Shown: piece after piece, positions 6,699-15,920 of the stretch | How positions within the stretch are numbered: position 1 is the stretch's first letter | Layout: each line of letters starts with the position of its first letter | Origin: Halomonas stenophila | GTDB lineage: Bacteria > Pseudomonadota > Gammaproteobacteria > Pseudomonadales > Halomonadaceae | DNA length: 49,391 bases | Direction: 5' to 3' | Assembly: GCF_014192275.1 (NCBI RefSeq) | Contig: NZ_JACHXR010000017.1 | Location: forward strand, 1 to 49,391 | Notes under the pieces: generated by a model | What the model was told of the DNA's origin: nothing | Databases searched by the model: none | Seen by the model: only the letters and a program-made list of their open reading frames with translations | Program-made: the position numbers and the translations under genes

Positions 6699-7598
6699 CT
6701 ACCTTGTGTAGCCATTTCGGTGCCAACTTGAATATACTCGAAAAAGAGCGTTCCAGCGGTCCTCAATATCCATTCGATAATCATCGGTGCTGACTGCTAC
6801 GCCAATTTCTTTAGTTAGCTTTCCGCCTAAGAGATCTATGATCTCAGGCTTGTCACCATCGACAGGACCCTTGGTCTCCAGCTTTTTAATTGCTTCAGGT
6901 CGGCGTTGGCCAAGGTTCTTAACAAATTCTGCTACAGTTTTCGCAGTGCCGTTAAGTGCTGCACCACGACGGCGGCCGTCCACAGATATGTTGATGTCAA
7001 GTATTGTTCCATCGAGTTCTTCTGATGCACGGTAAGCATGTGTTAGTGCGGCATTACCTTCGAAGCTGTCTCTGGAGACTTGGGATGTGTCGATCTTTAC
7101 CTCGACTCTCTGGAGGGACCTTTGTTCACGAAACTTTCGCTCAAAGTCTTCGTCAAGCTTCACGTTTAAGGTGTAACAGCCATTCGCTATGAAGTCATTC
7201 AAATATTCCTGGATTGCCGAATGGCGAGGACCATTTTGTGCGTATTGGATTGCCATGCAGCTTGTTGCTGGGTCGTACAGTACCGCCGTGTCTTCCCCTG
7301 GTGCTCCGCCATCATAGTCAATCCCGGTCAATGGGGAGTCTATATCTGCCTGTCCGGGACCATGGCCATCCCGGAAGTTCATCACGTTAAACAGCCTGAT
7401 CTCTGGATTACTGTCCAGTCCTGGGATATCTCGCCCTAAGGCTAACCTCTCCAGACGAAACCTTCTCCCTCTCACCGGCCGGATTCTTTCCCGTAGGCCT
7501 TGACCGTCGATGCGTTCCAGCACCTCGGTTAGTTGATCAGCATCGTCACTGGGGACTATGCGGAAAAGGTGGACCTTGATGGTGTTTGTGCTTGGCAA
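6699..7598 (-). CDS. DUF6731-like protein, first gene of the island pair
   Basis: The 299-residue product starts at a TTG (7598) preceded by GGGAGA at proper distance. It begins TIKVHLFRIVPSDDAD and later shows FRDGHGPGQA, GEDTAVLYDPATSCMAIQYA and HSAIQEYLNDF. These features (a short N-terminal strand, an LYD block, an IQ-N-type strand and an xxxIxxYL helix) resemble DUF6731 proteins found in accessory regions. There is no signal peptide or membrane segment. The coupled downstream gene encodes a four-helix membrane protein. Biochemical function is unknown. The family call is from memory of the motif order and should be tested by profile search. Confidence 0.55.
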   Translation of the reverse strand: MPSTNTIKVHLFRIVPSDDADQLTEVLERIDGQGLRERIRPVRGRRFRLERLALGRDIPGLDSNPEIRLFNVMNFRDGHGPGQADIDSPLTGIDYDGGAPGEDTAVLYDPATSCMAIQYAQNGPRHSAIQEYLNDFIANGCYTLNVKLDEDFERKFREQRSLQRVEVKIDTSQVSRDSFEGNAALTHAYRASEELDGTILDINISVDGRRRGAALNGTAKTVAEFVKNLGQRRPEAIKKLETKGPVDGDKPEIIDLLGGKLTKEIGVAVSTDDYRMDIEDRWNALFRVYSSWHRNGYTR

Positions 7599-7739
7599 CT
7601 CAGTTCTCCCTGCGTGAGCGATTTATGCAATCCTGCCACCTCTTCTGGGTCGCTTCGTCGCCAGCCTAGCTGCAAATGTTAGAGATCGCTACCTTGGACC
7701 TGGCTTTATATCGCAGGGCGTTTATATGAGGCTGTTGAT

Positions 7740-8042
7740 TCATAAGAACTTTCTGACGAGCTGGCCTGCGGGTGAGTCAGCCCGGCGAGCGAGTCTCCAA
7801 ACGCCCTCAGATACGTCCTGCCCTCGCTCCAGCAGGTAGATGGGGCTGCCGGGATTCCAGTACCCGACATGCTCGTCGAGCGCATCCAGCCGAACCCTCC
7901 CGCTGATCAGTCGGCTTTGCCAGATGACGTGATACTCGATCATTCGGCTTCGGGGAGGCGAGCCTCGACGCAGCGATCGCCAGCCTCTCCGCTCGAGGCG
8001 TTTCCGCCAGGTGGTGATGCGGTACCGGGTCGCGTCGTCCAT
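7740..8042 (-). CDS. Hypothetical protein, 100 residues
   Basis: The protein MDDATRYRITTWRKRLERRG... is basic at the N-terminus and soluble. Its second half has a WRLARRADSPAGQLVRKF tail. I recognise no family. It starts 12 bp after the stop of the DUF1654-like gene (8055-8276), so the two are probably co-transcribed. Codon use is that of the high-GC host, unlike the adjacent 6246-7598 pair. Confidence 0.6.
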   Translation of the reverse strand: MDDATRYRITTWRKRLERRGWRSLRRGSPPRSRMIEYHVIWQSRLISGRVRLDALDEHVGYWNPGSPIYLLERGQDVSEGVWRLARRADSPAGQLVRKFL

Positions 8043-8054
8043 TCGACCAGCCCG

Positions 8055-8276
8055 TCATGCCTCGGAGGGTACCCAACTGACCAGCCAGCCCTCGTCGGTG
8101 CGAGTCACGTCCACATTTTCGTTCTCGCTGATCTCGCCGATGATGCGGTCCCAGGCGTCGAGGTTGTCGCCGTCGTCCGGCTTCAGGTGGACTTGGCGCT
8201 TCTGGCGACGGTTCGCCGCCACGATCTCGATCTGGATGCGGTGTGCGAGCAGGTCATAGCTGGATGTGACAGGCAT
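8055..8276 (-). CDS. DUF1654-like small protein
   Basis: The 73-residue product contains SYDLLAHRIQIEIVAANR, a DNLDAWDRIIGEISENENV block and a final TDEGWLVSW. The pattern of Y-x-x-L-x-x-R-I, then W-x-x-I/L-x-x-I-x-E-x-E, then a strand ending in W matches DUF1654, a small family known mainly from Pseudomonas and phages. Its function is unknown. It is the island gene nearest to tmRNA, followed by a co-directional 100-residue gene 12 bp away. Family call is by recall. Confidence 0.6.
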   Translation of the reverse strand: MPVTSSYDLLAHRIQIEIVAANRRQKRQVHLKPDDGDNLDAWDRIIGEISENENVDVTRTDEGWLVSWVPSEA

Positions 8277-8391
8277 GGGAACTCCGTTGACTGTATGTGC
8301 TTACAGTTCGGAAGGGAGAGGGTGGGGAGCAAGGCAGAGCTGAAAAGCTGACCACGCCATGCCCGAAACAGACCAAATCATGCCCATAAAA

Positions 8392-8423
8392 AGAAAACAG
8401 CCACTCGTAAGTGGCTGTTTTCT
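8392..8423 (-). terminator. Intrinsic terminator of the tmRNA gene
   Basis: AGAAAACAGCCAC / GTGGCTGTTTTCT form a 13-bp stem with a 6-nt loop. Read on the minus strand it is followed by a T-rich tract (TTTTTAT), 10 nt beyond the tmRNA 3' end. Confidence 0.85.
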
Positions 8424-8432
8424 CTGCTTGAG

Positions 8433-8812
8433 TGGTGGAGGCGGCGGGAATTGAACCCGCGTCCGCCGACACTCGCCCATCGGCTCTACATGCTTAGTTC
8501 CGTCATTTGGTTTAACGTCTCTGGCTCCGACGGGCAGGATCCAGCGACGCGATTCCTCCAAGTTTTAACGGCTGACGCGAGGACGAAGCCAGCCGCGATC
8601 CCATCAGTCTTGGCTCGTATCCCCTCCGTGATGAATGGGCACATCACTTCGGGGCCGGGCTAGAAGCTAGCGGCGTTTAAGCTGCCAGCGCGCCCTGAGC
8701 GTAGTTGTCGTCGTTTGCGACTATTTAATCGTGATGTTGGATTTACGAGATACATCACGCTCTCGGCATGCACCTCAGGGGTTGTCATCGGCGTCGAAAC
8801 CATGTCGCCCCC
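8433..8812 (-). ncRNA. ssrA: Transfer-messenger RNA
   Basis: The one-piece tmRNA of about 380 nt starts GGGGGCGACATGGTTTCGAC (position 8812) and ends CGCCTCCACCA (8433). The two ends pair as a tRNA-like acceptor stem, and GGGTTCAATTCCCG forms the T arm. The tag codes for ANDDNYAQGALAA with resume codon GCA at 8718-8716 and stop TAA at 8679-8677. It rescues stalled ribosomes with SmpB, whose gene lies 42 bp upstream on the same strand. A possible own promoter (TGTCAC, 17 bp, TAAGAT) lies between smpB and the RNA. The last 14 nt are duplicated at 2680-2693, marking an integration site. Confidence 0.97.
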
Positions 8813-8854
8813 GTTACATCGCCATCTTATCAGGATGGCCGACCTTGTGACACC

Positions 8855-9346
8855 TCATGCCTTGTTTTGTTCACGCATGATCCGGCCCTTCTGCCGCTGC
8901 CAGTCGCGATCCTTCTCGGTGGCGCGCTTGTCGTGCAGCTTCTTGCCGGTCACCAGCGCCAGCTCGCACTTCACCAGGTTGCCCTTCCAGTAGATCTTGA
9001 GCGGCACGCAGGTGTGCCCCTTGTCCTGGGTGCGCGAGAAGATCCTGGCGATCTCCTTGCGGTGCAGCAGCAGCTTGCGGGTCCGGGTCGGGTCGGCCAC
9101 CTCGTGGGTGCTGGCGGTGTTGAGTGGCGTGACATGGCTGCCGAGCAGCCAGGCCTCGCCGTTCTTGACCAGGATGTAGGTGTCGGTGAGCTGTGCCTTG
9201 CCGGCCCGCATGCTCTTCACCTCCCAGCCGGCCAGCGCCAGGCCGGCCTCGAAGGTCTCGTCGATGTGGTACTCGAAGCGAGCCTTCTTGTTCAGGGCGA
9301 TGACGTTGTTGCCGGGACCCTTGCCCTTGCCTTTCTTGTTGGCCAT
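8855..9346 (-). CDS. smpB: tmRNA-binding protein SmpB
   Basis: The 163-residue protein binds the tRNA-like part of tmRNA and delivers it to stalled ribosomes. The family core is clear: NKKARFEYHIDETFEAGLAL, GWEVKSMRAGK, ending KGRIMREQNKA, the basic tail that enters the mRNA channel. The start at 9346 (MANKKGKGKGPGNN) is chosen because homology begins there, though the frame stays open further upstream. The gene lies directly upstream of ssrA, so both trans-translation partners are linked, and it is divergent from ratA. Confidence 0.97.
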   Translation of the reverse strand: MANKKGKGKGPGNNVIALNKKARFEYHIDETFEAGLALAGWEVKSMRAGKAQLTDTYILVKNGEAWLLGSHVTPLNTASTHEVADPTRTRKLLLHRKEIARIFSRTQDKGHTCVPLKIYWKGNLVKCELALVTGKKLHDKRATEKDRDWQRQKGRIMREQNKA

Positions 9347-9474
9347 GGAACCTCGTATTCTGTCTTGCCGGTGGCGGCCTGCCCCTCCGATATGGGGGGA
9401 AGCGTGATACCATTCAAGGCCGAAATAGCCGCTCATGATACGCCCTGGGCCCCTTGAAGTCAGCGGAGAGGTCA

Positions 9475-9909
9475 ATGCCAACGGTCAATCGGTCCGCCTT
9501 GGTGCGGCACACCCCCCAGGAGATGTTCGATCTGGTCAACGATTTCGAACGCTACCCGGAGTTCCTGCCGGGCTGTCGGCGTGCCCGGCTGCTCGAGCGG
9601 GATTCGGCGCACCTGGTCGGCGAGATGACCCTCGGCCGGGCCGGCATCGAGCAGAGCTTCACCACTCGCAATGACCTCCACGAGCCCGAGCGCATCGAGT
9701 TGTCGCTGGTCAACGGCCCCTTCAAGCGCCTGCGCGGGCGCTGGCTGTTCCTGCCCATGGGCGAGGACGCCTGCAAGGTGAGCCTGGAGATGGAGTTCGA
9801 GTTCGCCAGCCGGCTGCTGGGCATGGCCTTCGGCAAGCTCTTCCAGCAGGTCGCCGGGCAGCTGGTGGATTCCTTCACCCGACGCGCCGACGAGCTCTAT
9901 GGCCGCTGA
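9475..9909 (+). CDS. ratA: RatA/COQ10-family START-like protein
   Basis: This 144-residue protein has the aromatic-rich-protein/START fold of the COQ10 family: PQEMFDLVNDFERYPEFLPG at the N-terminus, GPFKRLRGRWLF in the middle, and VDSFTRRADELYG at the end. E. coli RatA was reported to block 70S assembly as a toxin; homologues in other organisms bind ubiquinone, so the native role may be respiratory. The ATG at 9475 has GGAGAG upstream. It overlaps rnfH by 11 nt, and the order smpB-ratA-rnfH is conserved in gammaproteobacteria. Confidence 0.9.
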   Translation: MPTVNRSALVRHTPQEMFDLVNDFERYPEFLPGCRRARLLERDSAHLVGEMTLGRAGIEQSFTTRNDLHEPERIELSLVNGPFKRLRGRWLFLPMGEDACKVSLEMEFEFASRLLGMAFGKLFQQVAGQLVDSFTRRADELYGR

Positions 9910-10222
9910 GCCGTCGCCCCCCCTGCGGGTCGAGGTGGCCTTCGCCCTGCCGCACCGCCAGCGCATCGTCGCGCTGACGGTGCCCGAGGGCACCACGCCG
10001 CGTCAGGCGGTGGCCCTGGCTCGCCTCGAGGAGCACTTCCCCGAGGTGGCGCCGGCCACCTTCCGCGAGGCCGACCTGGGAATCTTCGGCAAGGCACTGC
10101 GCGACCCGGAGCGGCAGCCGCTGCGCGACGGCGATCGGGTGGAGGTCTACCGGCCGCTCAAGATCGACCCCAAGGCCGCGCGGGCCGCCAGGGCGGCCCG
10201 CGACGCCGGCAAGGGGCGCTGA
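9899..10222 (+). CDS. rnfH: RnfH/RatB-family ubiquitin-fold protein
   Basis: The 107-residue protein has a beta-grasp (ubiquitin/ThiS-like) pattern: RVEVAFALPHRQRIVALTV, an acidic helix, then DGDRVEVYRPLKIDPK, the RnfH signature. The tail is a basic Ala/Arg helix. The role is unclear; it was named as an accessory of the Rnf complex and as RatB next to RatA. It starts inside the ratA end with an 11-nt overlap, so the two are coupled. Confidence 0.9.
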   Translation: MAAEPSPPLRVEVAFALPHRQRIVALTVPEGTTPRQAVALARLEEHFPEVAPATFREADLGIFGKALRDPERQPLRDGDRVEVYRPLKIDPKAARAARAARDAGKGR

Positions 10223-10229
10223 GCGAGGG

Positions 10230-10652
10230 TCACTCGTCGTCCAGCGGGAGGGCCTCGAGGACGTTGCCGCGGGCGCCGCTGCCCCCGTTGGGGCCGATGC
10301 CGCGCTCGGAGATCAGCGATGGAGGACGCGAGAAGTCGCCCTGGCGCTCGATGTCCACCAGGCGGTTGCCCTCGAAGGTCAGGGTCAGGCGGCGCTGCTC
10401 GACGTCGCCGTAGGCCTCGTCGAGGCGATAGAGGTAGTCCCACTGGTTGGCGTCGAAGGGGGCCTGGAGCAGGGGGCTGCCCATCAGGTCGACGACCTGC
10501 TGGCGGGTCATGCCGGGGCGCAGTTGCTCGGTCATCGAGGGGGTCACCAGGTTGCCCTGGGCCAGGTCGCGCTTGTACACGCCGAAGTAGCTGCAGCCGC
10601 TGGTCAGGATCAGGGCGACGGAAAGGGTGACGATTCTGGTCAGCTTTTGCAT
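10230..10652 (-). CDS. bamE: Outer-membrane assembly lipoprotein BamE
   Basis: The 140-residue lipoprotein of the BAM complex helps fold beta-barrel proteins into the outer membrane. It has a type II signal peptide with lipobox LTSGC (lipidated Cys about residue 20), then the SmpA/OmlA core: LRPGMTRQQVVDLMGSPLL, FDANQWDYLYRL and LTLTFEGNRLVDIERQGD. The start at 10652 puts the signal peptide at the N-terminus. It is divergent from fur, with 72 bp between them, and convergent with rnfH. Confidence 0.93.
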   Translation of the reverse strand: MQKLTRIVTLSVALILTSGCSYFGVYKRDLAQGNLVTPSMTEQLRPGMTRQQVVDLMGSPLLQAPFDANQWDYLYRLDEAYGDVEQRRLTLTFEGNRLVDIERQGDFSRPPSLISERGIGPNGGSGARGNVLEALPLDDE

Positions 10653-10724
10653 TTGCGCCTGTTCTTCACTATCGTGGTTTTGGTCGATCATAACCGACCC
10701 TACCCGATACTGCGAAGAGCAACC

Positions 10725-11171
10725 ATGGCCGACCAGAATCACGAACTCCGCAAGGCCGGTCTGAAAGTGACCCTGCCGCGCGTCAAGATCCTGCATATCC
10801 TCGAGAACGCCACCGGCCAGCATCACCTGAGTGCCGAGGATGTCTACAAGACCCTGCTGGATGCCGGCGAGGACGTGGGGCTGGCCACCGTCTATCGCGT
10901 GCTCACCCAGTTCGAGACCGCCGGCCTGGTGACCCGCCACAACTTCGATGGCGGTCATGCCGTCTTCGAGCTGACCCAGGAGGAGCACCACGACCACATG
11001 GTGTGCCTGGACAGCGGCGAGATCGTCGAGTTCTTCGATGACACCATCGAGCGTCGCCAGCAGGAGATCGCCGAGGAGCATGGCTTCGAGCTCGTCGACC
11101 ATGCGCTGGTGCTCTATGTGCGACCCAAGGGCTCCCAGGTCACGCGCCAGGACGGTCCCGCCAAGAAGTGA
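10725..11171 (+). CDS. fur: Ferric uptake regulator Fur
   Basis: This 148-residue iron-responsive repressor has a winged-helix N-terminal half (KVTLPRVKILHILE, LATVYRVLTQFETAGLV) and a metal-binding dimerisation half with HHDHMVCLDSGEIVEF. The second Cys of the E. coli C-x-x-C is Ser here and no C-terminal Cys pair exists, so the structural Cys4 zinc site is absent, as in Pseudomonas Fur. The start MADQNHELRKAGLKVT agrees with family N-termini. It is divergent from bamE and ends at a strong terminator shared with recN. The ABC importer at 19.3-22.3 kb is a plausible target. Confidence 0.96.
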   Translation: MADQNHELRKAGLKVTLPRVKILHILENATGQHHLSAEDVYKTLLDAGEDVGLATVYRVLTQFETAGLVTRHNFDGGHAVFELTQEEHHDHMVCLDSGEIVEFFDDTIERRQQEIAEEHGFELVDHALVLYVRPKGSQVTRQDGPAKK

Positions 11172-11193
11172 GCGCCCATCGGGCGTGAACCAC

Positions 11194-11224
11194 GAGGGCC
11201 CCGATCCATTGGATCGGGGCCCTC
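11194..11224. terminator. Bidirectional terminator between fur and recN
   Basis: GAGGGCCCCGATCC / GGATCGGGGCCCTC form a perfect 14-bp stem with loop ATT between convergent genes. Confidence 0.85.
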
Positions 11225-11251
11225 GTCGTCGTGGCGGGGGCGCCGACGGCG

Positions 11252-12925
11252 CTAGTGATGGGCGCGCTGGCTGGCGTCGAGCATCTCCCGGGCGTGGGCC
11301 AGGGTCTGGTCGGTGAGCGTCATCCCGCCCAGCATGCGGGCCAGCTCGCCCACCCGGCCGGCCTCGTCGAGCAGCGCCATGCGGGTGAGGGTGGTGTCCT
11401 GTTCGGCCTGCTTGGCGATATGCAGGTGCCGGTGGGCCTGGGCCGCCACCTGCGGGAGGTGGGTCACGGTCAGCACCTGGCCCTCGGCCCCCAGCCGGCG
11501 CAGCAGCTGGCCGACGATCTCGGCGGTGGCCCCGGAGACGCCCACGTCGACCTCGTCGAAGACCAGGCTGGGGATGGTGGAGTGCTGGGCCGCCACCACC
11601 TGGATGGCCAGGCTGATGCGCGAGAGCTCGCCGCCGGAGGCGACCTTGGCCAGCGGGCGGGCCGGCTGGCCGGGGTTGGCGCTGATCAGGAAGCGCACCC
11701 GCTCGAGCCCCTCCGGCGCCGGGGCCTCCCGGGCGGCCAGGTCCACCGCGAAGGTCGCCTTGCCCATGGCCAGGAAGGCCAGCTGCGCCTGGACGGCCTC
11801 GCCGAAGCGCCGGGCGGCCTCGCGGCGGGTGGCACTCACCGCCTCGGCCTGCTCCCGCCAGCGGGTCTCGAGGGCCTCGACCTCCGCGGACAGGGCCTCG
11901 AGGTCGCCGTCGCCGCCGTCCAGCTCGGCGAGCTCCTCGCCCAGGGCGCGATGCAGCGCCGGCAACTCGTCGGGCGGCACATGGTGCTTGCGGGCGATGC
12001 GATGCACCTCGCCGAGGCGCTCCTCCACCCAGGCCAGGCGCTCGGGGTCCAGCTCCACGCCGGCGGCGAAGTGGGTGAGCTCGCGGCCCGCCTCCTCGAC
12101 CTGGATGCAGGCATCACCGAGCATGGACAGGGCCTCGGCCAGGGCGCCCCGGTCGCTGCCGGGCAGCGCCGAGAGGCGGCTCACCGCCTGGTTCAGCAGC
12201 GGCAGGGCGCCGCCCTGCTCGCCATCGCAGCACTCCACGGCGAACTGGGCCTCGCGCAGGCGCTCCTCGGCATGGGCCAGCGCCTCCTGTTCCGCCTCCA
12301 GCCCGCCGAGCTCGTCCTCGGCCAGGGCCAGCTGGTCGAGCTCCTCGACCTGGTAGCGCAGCAGCTGGCGGCGGGCACGCACCTCGTCGCCGTCCTCGGC
12401 CAGGCGCTTGAGGCGACGGCGGGCCTCGCGCCAGGCGCGGAAGGTCTCGGCCAGGCTCGCCACCGCCTCGCCGTGGCCGGCGAAGTCGTCGAGCAGCCGC
12501 AGGTGGGTCTCCTCGCCGAGCAGCGCCTGGTGGGCATGCTGGCCGTGGATCTCGATGAGGTGGCCGCCCAGTGCCTTGAGGTCGGCCACCGTGGCGGGCT
12601 GGCCGTTGATCCAGGCCCTGGAGCGGCCGGCGCGGGTCACCACCCGGCGCAGCAGGCAGTCGTCGGCGGGCAGATCGCGCTCGGCCAGCCAGGCCCGGGC
12701 GGCGGGCAGGGCCTTGATGTCGAAGCGCGCGCTGAGGTCGGCACGCTCGCGGCCGTGGCGCACGCTGGCGGCATCGGCGCGCTCGCCCAGGCACAGGCCC
12801 AGGGCGCCGAGCAGGATGGACTTGCCGGCCCCGGTCTCGCCGGTGATGGCGGTCATGCCCCCGGCGAGCTCGAGCTCCAGGTGGTCGACGATGGCGAAGT
12901 CACGAATGGCGAGCTCTGTCAGCAT
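11252..12925 (-). CDS. recN: DNA repair protein RecN
   Basis: The 557-residue SMC-like ATPase acts in recombinational repair of double-strand breaks. Walker A is GETGAGKSILL near residue 30. The centre is a long heptad-rich coiled coil (about 150-370), and the C-terminal half carries the ABC-type signature VASGGELSRISLA and Walker B SLVFDEVDVGVSG. Its start at 12925 follows GGAGG. Two LexA-like boxes lie 28-67 bp upstream, as expected for an SOS gene. It is divergent from grpE and convergent with fur. Confidence 0.97.
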   Translation of the reverse strand: MLTELAIRDFAIVDHLELELAGGMTAITGETGAGKSILLGALGLCLGERADAASVRHGRERADLSARFDIKALPAARAWLAERDLPADDCLLRRVVTRAGRSRAWINGQPATVADLKALGGHLIEIHGQHAHQALLGEETHLRLLDDFAGHGEAVASLAETFRAWREARRRLKRLAEDGDEVRARRQLLRYQVEELDQLALAEDELGGLEAEQEALAHAEERLREAQFAVECCDGEQGGALPLLNQAVSRLSALPGSDRGALAEALSMLGDACIQVEEAGRELTHFAAGVELDPERLAWVEERLGEVHRIARKHHVPPDELPALHRALGEELAELDGGDGDLEALSAEVEALETRWREQAEAVSATRREAARRFGEAVQAQLAFLAMGKATFAVDLAAREAPAPEGLERVRFLISANPGQPARPLAKVASGGELSRISLAIQVVAAQHSTIPSLVFDEVDVGVSGATAEIVGQLLRRLGAEGQVLTVTHLPQVAAQAHRHLHIAKQAEQDTTLTRMALLDEAGRVGELARMLGGMTLTDQTLAHAREMLDASQRAHH

Positions 12926-12952
12926 GATGCCTCCCCGGGGCCTGTCCGAATC

Positions 12953-12972
12953 TACTGGTTATTCATCCAATG
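12953..12972 (-). promoter_or_regulatory. LexA-like box 1 of recN
   Basis: On the minus strand TTG-N10-CAGTA (12970-12953) matches the SOS operator CTG-N10-CAG with one deviation in the first half-site. It directly abuts a second, better box. Confidence 0.55.
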
Positions 12973-12992
12973 CCTTGTGCGTTTATACAGTA
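12973..12992 (-). promoter_or_regulatory. LexA-like box 2 of recN
   Basis: On the minus strand TACTGTATAAACGCACAAGG has a perfect TACTGTATA half and CAA in place of CAG in the other half. Two adjacent boxes in front of recN are also the arrangement in E. coli and imply tight SOS repression. Confidence 0.7.
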
Positions 12993-13040
12993 GTTCAGGG
13001 GGCGCAACAACGCACGTGCCGAATCGCCGACATCGCATGC

Positions 13041-13068
13041 CTTGAGTTCGGCGCGGCCAGCCCCATAT
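13041..13068 (+). promoter_or_regulatory. Sigma-32 (RpoH) heat-shock promoter of grpE
   Basis: CTTGAG, 14-bp spacer, CCCCATAT: near-perfect to the heat-shock consensus CTTGAA-N(11-16)-CCCCATNT. It lies about 80 bp before the grpE start. Confidence 0.88.
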
Positions 13069-13148
13069 ACCCCGCATCACCGATTCATCATCGACATTCA
13101 GTCCTGCAGGCGGCCCCGTGGCCGCCGGTTGCCATTCAGGAGAGACGC

Positions 13149-13769
13149 ATGGCCAAAGACTCGCAGACCCCGCTGGACGACGAGCTCGCTCGTCAGCAAG
13201 AGGAGGCCGACGCCCAGGTCGAGCCGGAGACCGTCGAGGGTGAGGTGGAAGACGTCGCCGAGGGCGCCGAGGAAGCCGCCGAGGTCGCCGAGAACCCCGA
13301 GGCCGAGGTGCTAGCCGCCCGGGTCGAGGAGCTCGAGCAGACGCTGGCCGAGACCAAGGACCAGGCGATGCGCACCGCCGCCGAGGCCCAGAACGTGCGG
13401 CGCCGCGCCGAGCACGACGCCGAGAAGGCGCGCAAGTTCGCCCTGGAGAAGTTCGTCAAGGAGCTGCTGCCAGTGGTCGACAGCCTGGAGAAGGCCCTGG
13501 AGGCCATGGGCGAGGATGCCACCGAGGCGCATCGCGAGGGCGTGTCCATGACCCTGAAGATGCAGCGCGACGTGCTGGCCAAGTTCGGCGTCGAGGAGAT
13601 CGAGCCCCAGGGCGAGCCCTTCGACCCGCAGTACCACGAGGCCATGGCGATGGTGCCCAACCCCGAGCTGGAGCCCAACACCGTCATGGAGGTGATGCAG
13701 AAGGGCTACCTGCTCAACGGTCGCCTGGTGCGCCCGGCCATGGTGGTGGTCAGCCAGGCCGCCGGCTGA
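13149..13769 (+). CDS. grpE: Nucleotide exchange factor GrpE
   Basis: The 206-residue co-chaperone releases ADP from DnaK. An acidic, disordered N-terminus (1-60) is followed by a long dimerising helix (about 60-115, with AEAQNVRRRAEHDAEKARKF) and a beta-domain ending EVMQKGYLLNGRLVRPAMV, the family signature. The ATG at 13149 has CAGGAGAG upstream. It opens the grpE-dnaK-dnaJ heat-shock cluster, with its own sigma-32 promoter at 13041-13068; dnaK follows after 131 bp with a second one. Confidence 0.96.
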   Translation: MAKDSQTPLDDELARQQEEADAQVEPETVEGEVEDVAEGAEEAAEVAENPEAEVLAARVEELEQTLAETKDQAMRTAAEAQNVRRRAEHDAEKARKFALEKFVKELLPVVDSLEKALEAMGEDATEAHREGVSMTLKMQRDVLAKFGVEEIEPQGEPFDPQYHEAMAMVPNPELEPNTVMEVMQKGYLLNGRLVRPAMVVVSQAAG

Positions 13770-13808
13770 GCCGCGCGCACTCTTTCGCACACAAAGGCGG
13801 CCCGGGGT

Positions 13809-13836
13809 CTTGAAAAGACGTCGCGGGCCCCCAGAT
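13809..13836 (+). promoter_or_regulatory. Sigma-32 promoter of dnaK
   Basis: CTTGAA, 14-bp spacer, CCCCAGAT; only one base of the -10 deviates. The same spacing as the grpE promoter suggests dnaK-dnaJ can be induced apart from grpE. Confidence 0.8.
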
Positions 13837-13900
13837 AGACGGCAACCCCGCGGCAAACGCCGCATACGACGAATCTGCAACGCAATTTCGAGGATTTCCT

Positions 13901-15829
<1,929 letters not shown>

Positions 15830-15855
15830 CCACGACGCCTGAATCACGGACGACG

Positions 15856-15884
15856 CCAGCGCGGGGGCACGACTCCCGCGTTGG
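15856..15884 (+). terminator. Hairpin between dnaK and dnaJ (possible attenuator)
   Basis: CCAGCGCGGG / CCCGCGTTGG form a 10-bp stem (one G-T pair) with a 9-nt loop, followed by TGTTT. No sigma-32 site was found in this gap, so dnaJ is probably read through from dnaK. The hairpin may lower dnaJ expression or protect the dnaK message; inference. Confidence 0.5.
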
Positions 15885-15920
15885 TGTTTCCGCAGAGTCG
15901 CTACGGAGGCGGACAGACAC

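Larger units (their letters stand above)
2680..8446. mobile_element. Genomic island inserted at the 3' end of ssrA (degraded integrase)
   Basis: About 5.8 kb lies between two 14-nt copies of the tmRNA 3' end. The contents are typical accessory genes: a HipA-like/DUF3037-like pair, an AbiC-like membrane protein, the C-terminal part of a tyrosine integrase, an unrelated gene fragment, a membrane protein/DUF6731-like pair and two small proteins. Base composition drops clearly at 6246-7740. Just inside the distal end, the minus strand has two GGGGGT-type motifs (about 2758-2785), like arm sites of P4-type integrases; that comparison is from memory. The island probably can no longer move by itself. 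Confidence 0.7.

Noticed and set aside
6246..7598. Kiwa-like defence pair (KwaA membrane protein, KwaB)
   Set aside because: The layout and sizes are similar, but the larger protein shows none of the KwaB (DUF4868) sequence I recall; a DUF6731-like assignment fits its motifs better.
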